Assembly: GCA_025667525.1 (NCBI GenBank)
Contig: CM046882.1
Location: 502,580,792-502,644,791, forward strand
DNA: 64,000 nt
Origin: Glebionis coronaria
Taxonomy: Eukaryota > Streptophyta > Magnoliopsida > Asterales > Asteraceae
Reading direction: 5' to 3'
Shown: positions 57,492 through 64,000 of the stretch, one piece after another
Layout: each line of letters starts with the position of its first letter
Numbering within the stretch: the first letter of the stretch is position 1
Program-made: the position numbers and the translations under genes
Notes under the pieces: model-generated
Seen by the model: only the letters and a program-made list of their open reading frames with translations
Database searches by the model: none
Told to the model about the DNA's origin: nothing

Positions 57492-57972
57492 TTACAAAAA
57501 GTTAGTGGGAAGCTGAGATACTCTCTGAGCACCCACTCCTTTAGCAATAGTGAAACCGATCCTATTAAATATATGAGCAGCAGCACGTGCTCCAATGTCT
57601 TGAACCATGGAAAACTTTCGGATCCGCTTCAGCAAAGCAACCGCATCCTCCTCTAATTCCCCAAAGGAAGAAAAAGAAAATGAGAGAACCCCATAACCAA
57701 TAGCCGCACACTTAGCCATATACTTAACACGTTTACGTTTTGCATAATCAACCACCGCACGACCGGACACAATATCGTCATCCCGATTTGCGTCAAAAGC
57801 GAAGATCCAGTTAGATCCACACATACATCAAGCCCTTCATCTCAGGAGTAAAGTAATATATATGTTGGACGTCCTGATTTGTCAGACCCCCTATCCAACC
57901 CGATATCAACTTCCTTACCAGTCGGAATCCCTGAACGATAGCAGATATCAACAAGGGTATCACGTACAATAA
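57492..57972 (-). pseudogene. Decayed FNRIGF-family coding fragment, second copy
   Basis: On the minus strand, homologous coding sequence starts near 57972 (LVDICYRSGIPTGKEVDIGL), crosses a TGA in place of a probable tryptophan near 57845, and changes frame near 57785. It then stays open for 110 residues to the stop at 57492, with FSFSSFGELEEDAVALLKRI and FNRIGFTIAKGVGA. The product is unknown. The repeat setting and the second copy nearby point to a transposon-borne or captured sequence rather than a host gene. Confidence 0.5.
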
Positions 57973-58024
57973 GTTTTAGATATAAAAAAGGGAAATATGT
58001 GGATAAGATGAATGAGAGGTGTTA

Positions 58025-58879
58025 GGCTAAAGGGAGTGGTGAGTGAAAAATCTATCGCCACTTTAGTGTCACATCAGTTTTCTCTCTTTACTCATCCAAC
58101 CCACTTTAAAACTTTACTGGCGGTGAGAACCGCTACGTCATACCATATTTTTTTTCTTTTAATTATTTTAATTCGTAAACTAAAAACGTAAATGTAAACA
58201 CTTATTATTCGAAAATTAAAACATTTATTCAATTATTAAAAAGATTACATAAACCCGAATATGAAAACTATAAATCAACATTAGTATACAAGTGTTCGAC
58301 TAAATCACCTCAAAGATTATGATGTGTTCGTGGGGACCAGATGTACCTCATAAATGCCCGCATTTTGTTCATCGTATTGGACATCTTTATCAAGTTTCAA
58401 CATATCTATCTTTGACAAATTAACACGCTACCCTTTAAATAAAACACCCCTTTCAATTATTTCATCGAACATTTCCACCCCTTTTCTTCTATATATTCTT
58501 CACACCCACTTTTCATTTCTCACCTATCTCTCTAATTTTACCTTTCTTCTTCACAAAATTATCATTATTCATCATCTGGCCACCAATAATTTTCATTGTT
58601 CATCATCTTGGTACCAAAAAAATTTCACTTTTTTCATTTAGTTTTCATCATCTGGGTATTAATAATTTTTAGTTTTTATAAAAGATTAGCACTTTTTTTC
58701 CATTTGGGTATTAAATTAAAGATTTCTAGTTTTTATAAAACACAAACTCACCTCGGTGAAGACTTGACAATAGCTAGTCCAATATATCCATAACTCATGT
58801 GTGAGTTTTTCTATAGAAGTGGTAACTCGTGCACGAGTTACCCTCCAACCGATCAAAGTGACTACCACTTCGTTTAGCC
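58025..58879. mobile_element. Non-autonomous PIF/Harbinger-like element
   Basis: The inverted ends GGCTAAAGGGAGTGGT (58025-58040) and the complement of GGCTAAACGAAGTGGT (58864-58879) differ at two of 16 bases. TTA flanks both sides (58022-58024, 58880-58882), the 3-base TWA duplication of this superfamily. The 855-base interior is C/T-rich on the plus strand near 58440-58600, with a TATATA at about 58490, resembling promoter plus 5' leader. The frame at 58354-58641 is low-complexity. No transposase is present. Confidence 0.72.
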
Positions 58880-59012
58880 TTAGGTGAGAGGGGTGAAAAG
58901 ACGAGATACTCTTCTGATTTTTTAATCTATAAATATTGAATTAATTTGAGTCATTAATTGTTAGTGGATAGATGGTAGAAATGGGTCATTTTATATTCAA
59001 GATAGTGTAAAT

Positions 59013-60495
59013 GGCACAAAAAGGTATCTAACTTAAAGGTCATCTCCAATTAACGTATCGTACTTTTTTTCTTGCATAAAAAGGTACCCAACTTATGTTT
59101 TTGGCCAATTTGGTTTTTTCGTTAAATATTTATCGATCATCCGTTAGGTTTTATATTTCAATTCCGCCACCGCTATATCAATCATCATCGCCACCACCAA
59201 GCTTTTAAACGCTGAACAACACATCGTTGTTGGTTGTGTTGAGAACAACACGTTAAGCACTTTATGGTTACATTTCTTTTCATTGATAATCAATTTCTTT
59301 CCATGACTTGCCTGCTAAAACAATAACACAGTGCCAAAACTACCATTATATTATCTTACTTATCAACAAAAGGCTATACGGTGGTATATAATTAAGATGA
59401 GATTGCAAAAAAATCCCTAAGTTATACTTACACAGTAGTTACAAAGGTGAAGGCGTGTTATGTGAAAGATGTGCAAATTATTGGTAGAAAATATAACCAT
59501 TATAAAAGTATGCTTTTTAGGACAGTATGTTATGCAATCTTAAGATAAAACACAACCACTGATGATCACTACAAAACAAGAGTTGAAGTCTCCGCATTTA
59601 AAAGGCAAATTGTCTGTACTTAAAAATGTGTAAAATTATAATCTCCACACTTTCTCATATGTGGAAATAATGGGTGTGACTAATTTTAACACATATATAA
59701 GTGTGGAAATGTTATCTAAATCTCCATAGTTGAAAGTGTGGAAACACTCTTTGTATATCCGCACTTAAAAGTGTGGCAAAATTTAAAAAAATTCCTACAA
59801 TTAGAAGTGTGGAAACATTGTGAAATATTCACACCTAAAAATGTGGACAAAGTGTGGATAAGTGTGGACAAATTGTGAATCTAGTATCTGGAAACTAACC
59901 AGAAATTACATAAAAATATACTTTCAAAACTAACAAGAAATTGCATAAAAGATCTCATATTTCATAAATCTGTAATACCACAAACAAGTATATACTTTCT
60001 GGCAACAATTTATAATCATTCAATACGACAAACAAGTAAAACTAACAGACTTTATTGATCAAACATTTAACATAATACCACAAACAAATAGATTTTTTTG
60101 GGCTTTCAAGTAAAACTAACACAACTTCGATCTCTTCGTACGAGCCTCATATTCTTACTTTTTGACATATCTAATCAATCTTCTTGCATGTATGTAGGAT
60201 TAACCTGCCGATTATCAACTCCTCCAGAAGATGTTTGGATACTAGATTGCCACAAATTCTGCCATAAATCGGGTATGGATGACGTTGTTCAGCCTTAAAA
60301 AGCTTGGTGGTGATGACGATTATTGATGCTGGTAGTAACGGTATCGGAATTGAAAGGTAAAACTTAACGGATGATTGTTAAATATTTAACGAAATACCTA
60401 AATTGATAAAAAAATAAGTTGAATATCTTTTTATGCAAAAAAAAGTGTGATACCTTAGTCGGAGATTACCTTTAAGTTAGATACCTTTTTGTGCC
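59013..60495. mobile_element. Long-inverted-repeat element, Mutator-like or foldback
   Basis: About 195-base inverted repeats: 59013-59208 begins GGCACAAAAAGGTATCTAAC and 60298-60495 is its diverged reverse complement, matching through the ATCATCATCGCCACCACCAAGC segment. Long terminal repeats of this kind are typical of Mutator-like MITEs. I could not find matching 8-11-base target duplications next to these ends, so the class is uncertain. The middle carries a CACTA terminus. No transposase. Confidence 0.6.
59567..59880 (+). mobile_element. Single CACTA (En/Spm) terminus with subterminal repeats
   Basis: Starts CACTACAAAACAAGAG, the CACTA terminal motif. It is followed by at least seven AAGTGTGGAAA-like units in about 260 bases, the usual subterminal binding-site array. 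No opposite end (TTTGTAGTG) is found downstream in the window, so only one terminus seems to remain, inside the long-inverted-repeat element. Confidence 0.6.
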
Positions 60496-60980
60496 GTTCT
60501 ATATTCTTACACAGATTTGTAATAAACATAAAAACTATAATTTGGTTTTTAAAATCATTTCAGGTGATCAAACAGAAAGAAGGTTCCAAATGCTTTCACA
60601 ACTACTAGTTCACAAATAAGTTGTGCATGAATGCATTATTGATGTTTTATACTACTTTGATGTATACTCCATATTTGTTTTTTTAAGAAATATATGAAAC
60701 ATAAACTTTTTTGTCGTACCTGTTTCTTTTGATTTTTAGAAGTACCCATTTTCGTCTCGTCCCCGGCTTTGTATCTGCCCATGCAACATATATGCACATA
60801 TTAGCTCAATTATTCAATGTTATGATGAATTTTAAAAGTTTAATTGCAAAATCGAGTTGATAATTCAATCATTAACTAAACAAAAAGACGCATACGGTAA
60901 CTATAGTACACTTGGCAGATAGTTGTGGTATCTTACCTTTTTCACGTTAAGTATATTCTACGAGAACCGATCCCGCAAAC
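60496..60980. other. Unassigned sequence
   Basis: AT-rich sequence without a recognised repeat, RNA gene or coding frame. Confidence 0.45.
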
Positions 60981-61193
60981 ATGCCGTGTTCCATGAACAA
61001 AGCTTCCAAGACCAAACGAACTCGGAAGTGTCACGTGTGCGGGGATACCGGACACAATGATTGTGACAACAAAGAAAGAAATTATACACATTTTGTAGAA
61101 GTGGTGCTTCATGACACAACGAAATGTTACATGTGTGGGAAGACTGTTAGTTCATGCTCGTTGGAATACACAAATGTGGCTAGGGGTGTGTGA
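60981..61193 (+). pseudogene. Short zinc-knuckle ORF, probably a transposase tail
   Basis: 70 residues: a basic stretch KASKTKRTRKC, then CHVCGDTGHNDCDN, whose CX2CX4H spacing matches a CCHC knuckle but whose last cysteine comes early. A second CX2C (CYMCGK) follows. The RKC..CG..GHN arrangement recalls the C-terminal knuckle of Mutator/FAR1-type transposases. It has no neighbouring transposase domain and abuts the copia LTR, so it is at best a remnant. Weak support. Confidence 0.3.
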
Positions 61194-61196
61194 GCC

Positions 61197-62191
61197 TATT
61201 GGGATCACACACACTAGAACACAAGAGTATGTATTATGATCCACGTTTGAAGCTTTCGAAACGACCCATTTTGACCCATTTGGACATAAAACGTTGTAGA
61301 CAAGTTCCTTGCTGTCTTAAACCTTAATGTCTGGCCCATAGAAGGTTCTAGAAGGGAACTAAGGCTCTCTAGATTTGTTTGAATGCTGAGATAATAGATA
61401 AAGAGGTTTATGATAAGTATTGGAAGAGTTATGATAAGTTATGGGGTGTTTGGGATAAAGCCTAAACTTGAAATTTTAGGTTTATCTAGACTAGGGTTTG
61501 AGGGGTATATAAACCCCTCACCCCCTGCTCATAAATCACGAAAATAATCATAACAAAACCATAAGAATCTCGGCCCCTTTTTCCCATCTTCATAAATCGG
61601 TTCTATAAACCCTAATTAGTGTTTATATAATTCGATTAATTATCTCACAACTAAACACTTGCATTATATTCAATCCAAGGTGGTTTAGTAACTTAGAATC
61701 AATTCTAAGTTTGCTAAAACAAGGTCTTAAATGAAGGTTTATAAGTTGTTAAAAGGTGCAACAGCTTATTGAAAGTTTTTAGCCTCTGTTGATCGTTCTC
61801 GGATAGAACTTGGTTTTCCAGTCGCACAGTGTTGTCAGATATCGGACAACACTGAGATCTGGTTTATTGGATAGTGAAAGATATCGGACAAAACTACAGT
61901 TTAGGCTGTTTTAGTTTTTGATCCGTTTTGGGCTACGACACTTGGTGTTTGGGTATATGTGGGTTTCGGCTAGCATTACCGGGACGTACTCGTTAGTAGT
62001 GTTTGTGTGAGCAACCGTAGAGGTGGTATATTTTATCACTCGTTTTAGTTTCATTGCTTTTGGATGAAGGTTAGTTTTCGCGTTTACTCCATTGTTTATT
62101 ATTAATTACGTGTTGATCATAATTGCTCAAACTAGATCCATTCTGCTACGTACTCGTAGTTACATGGTTAACTAGTTATTAAATCCCAACA
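61197..62191 (+). repeat. 5' LTR of a Ty1/copia element
   Basis: The left end TATTGGGATC and right end TCCCAACA form matching inverted termini if the left was once TGTTGGGA (G to A at position 2). 995 bases. The TATA box is at 61506 and the primer site follows directly. The 3' LTR lies beyond the window. The start could also be a TGTGTGAG a few bases to the left; the inverted termini favour 61197. Confidence 0.72.
61506..61513 (+). promoter_or_regulatory. TATA box of the copia LTR
   Basis: TATATAAA framed by inverted GGGG and CCCC (AGGGGTATATAAACCCCT). It lies 310 bases into the LTR, followed by a C-rich start region. Confidence 0.65.
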
Positions 62192-62192
62192 G

Positions 62193-62200
62193 TGGCATCA
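62193..62200 (+). other. Copia primer binding site
   Basis: TGGCATCA starts one base after the LTR end. It resembles the initiator tRNA-Met site TGGTATCA with one C for T, and the following bases (CGAG) continue the match only partly. Confidence 0.6.
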
Positions 62201-63571
62201 CGAGTCATGCTCGTTTGGTGGTTATGGGTTACACGTTTTAAATAAACACGCGAAACCGCATGCATGAAACCTAATTTAGTTATTTGTTTTATTTTTATTT
62301 GACAATTAAATTGTGTACTTGTCATTATTTATAAAAAATAACAAGTAATTATTAAAATTAATTGTTAATTAGAAACATATAATTAAAATTAAAGGGTTAA
62401 TTAGAATACATAAAATAAAATAAAATAAAAATTAATAGTTAATTGTTTTGCCATGATTATTTTATGTGTTATCCGGCTATAAGACTCACTACAATCACGT
62501 AATGTGATGCATGGGGCGATTTAGGTACTTGATGAAAACCTAATGAAAGTCTTATGGTTCTTCGTTTGGGGAAGACTCTTCGGGGTCTAGGATTTATGTG
62601 TTTATTTAATGTCTTATGTTTATTGTATTTTTTTTCCTAATTGCATTATTGTTACATGTTTTTCAAAACACCTAAATTACATGCAATATGGATAAATACT
62701 TATAGAGAAACATGACATTAAAATTGGTCAATATTTTGCACGCATAAATACATGCTCATTGTGACCGGTTATGTGTTACGTGGAAAAGTGTTTTATAAAA
62801 TAAAAGGACCTAAACACTATTGAAACACGCTTTCATGAAAATAAAAACTGGACGCTATGGACTCATGGGATGTACGGCTCACCCACTATAACAAACTATA
62901 AGGCGGGTATAAGCCGGTGCGCACAGTCACACCCAAAGGATATCCGACTATTGCCTTGCGCTGGTCTGGTCCTGCGCTTGCTTGCGAGTTCGATTGGAGC
63001 TACCATGAACCATCGTAGATCACTACAGTGTCATTACTAAAAGTTTTTAAAATTCGTGCTACAATGTTGTTTACATGCTTCTTTGTACACATGTTTTACC
63101 ACATTTATGTGTTATACCCTATGTGAAATTTAAGTGTATGCCAGCCAACTAAGAACACGTGCATTTGATTTGGCTTCTCTGGACAGTCCGAAGGGCCTTG
63201 TCAAACCCATGGCAAATTTTTCACGACGGTCAGACCCTGTGTGATATTTGCATGTTCTTGATTGGTTAACTTAACTCGAGTATGCGCGGTCAGACCCTGG
63301 ACCCGAGGCATAAGATGAGACTAAACATGCTCATTACACTACTACCGTTTTACTAGTGTCTTGAACGGTCTCATAAAGTCTAAGAGTTGCATGTTATGCA
63401 ATTAACGCTCGTCGCTTACCTCTTGCCCCACTTGTTTACATATTGGACAGTCCTTTTGTAATGAGTGGGAGTACAAGATGGATCTTAGTCCTAATTAGTA
63501 ATTAATTGGGTAGTTAATTCTATTAAGAATGTAATTATCGAAAATACTAATTCTTTGAACTTTAATTGTAG
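62201..63571 (+). other. Copia leader with the conserved two-part module
   Basis: A 1.4-kb untranslated leader without a convincing frame. It contains the two-part module: ACAAACTATAAGG, then C, then GGGTATAAG at 62891-62913, and CGCTTGCTTGCG at 62975-62986, with 84 bases between starts. The phrase GGTCAGACCCTG is repeated near 63228 and 63289. Confidence 0.6.
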
Positions 63572-64000
63572 ATGACTACCAATGTCGGAAACAATTCGGT
63601 ACTCAGGAGTTTCTTCGAGAAACACAAACTCACTGGGCCTAACTTCATTGATTGGTACCGCCAGTTGCGCATTATCCTATCAGCTGAAGACAAGGAACAA
63701 TACTTGGAACATCTAATTCCTGTTGCACCTGTTGCAACTCCTGGTCACCAAGTCCCTCATGATGCTCTTGCAGCTCATGCTGCTTGGGTCAAAGGGTCAA
63801 AGGACATTGCTGCCCTTATGCTCATGACTATGGACTTAGAGATCCAATGAAATCTAACCCATCTCGGAGCATATGACATGTTACAGGAGCTGAAAACCAT
63901 GTTTTCTCAGCAAGCAGAACAGGAACTTCTTCAAACTGCACATGAATTTCACGCGTGCAAGCTTGAGGATGGTCAAAATGTAGGCTCATATGTTCTTAAG
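63572..64000 (+). pseudogene. gag: Copia gag, 5' part, with one stop, cut by the window edge
   Basis: Starts ATG 63572. The N-terminal region has the copia gag pattern LTGPNFIDWYRQLRIIL and later AAWVKGSKDIAALMLMTM. A TGA at 63848-63850 interrupts it, and the same frame continues with HLGAYDMLQELKTMF and ACKLEDGQNVGSYVL up to the end of the window, all typical of copia gag. With one visible stop the element may be recently inactivated, or another copy may supply its proteins. Confidence 0.8.

Overview
The window is plant nuclear DNA made almost entirely of transposable elements. I found no intact host gene. The mix of a chromodomain Ty3/gypsy element of Tekay type, Athila-type gypsy elements, SIRE-type and other Ty1/copia pieces, and hAT, Harbinger, Mutator-like and CACTA remnants fits a large repeat-rich eudicot genome. 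Several families remind me of composites (Asteraceae), but that is recollection, not proof.

Layout. Bases 1-1819 hold the tail and LTR of a SIRE-like copia element. Two non-autonomous DNA transposons follow: a 660-base hAT with Tip100-like ends (2135-2794) and a 2.2-kb element with 18-base inverted ends and an 8-base target duplication (3652-5868). From 6084 to 55171 lies one Tekay retrotransposon, flanked by ACAAG on both sides, whose 3' LTR was split twice by later insertions. The first (15302-37632, duplication CAAAT) is an Athila complex with three 4.2-kb LTRs: a complete unit with gag, protease, RT, RNase H and integrase, then a second unit that lost all of gag-pol. The second (38388-53314, duplication TAAAG/TAAAA) is a reverse-oriented solo LTR of a Tekay relative, itself split by a reverse Athila element (39797-51801, duplication ACCTG). 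That Athila has nearly identical LTRs and one open gag-protease reading frame with a long acidic tail, but no RT, RNase H or integrase.

From 55172 to 64000 are unassigned flanking sequence, a truncated Athila LTR, two copies of a decayed coding fragment, a Harbinger-like element with TTA duplications, a long-inverted-repeat element containing one CACTA terminus, a small zinc-knuckle ORF, and a copia element (LTR 61197-62191, gag start 63572) that runs off the window.

How the parts relate. The Tekay element is dead, with at least seven in-frame stops, three frameshifts and damaged catalytic motifs. The first Athila has an open pol frame with intact RT and DD35E motifs but a broken gag-protease. 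The reverse Athila is the youngest and could only move if another element supplied pol. The most interesting signals are non-coding: a two-part leader module shared by both Athilas and the copia element, LTR-terminal palindromes conserved in shape but not sequence, a 30-base phased motif array in one Athila LTR, paired hairpins downstream of the coding region in both Athilas, and a palindrome-rich G-box/TGACGT cluster upstream of the reverse Athila TATA box.
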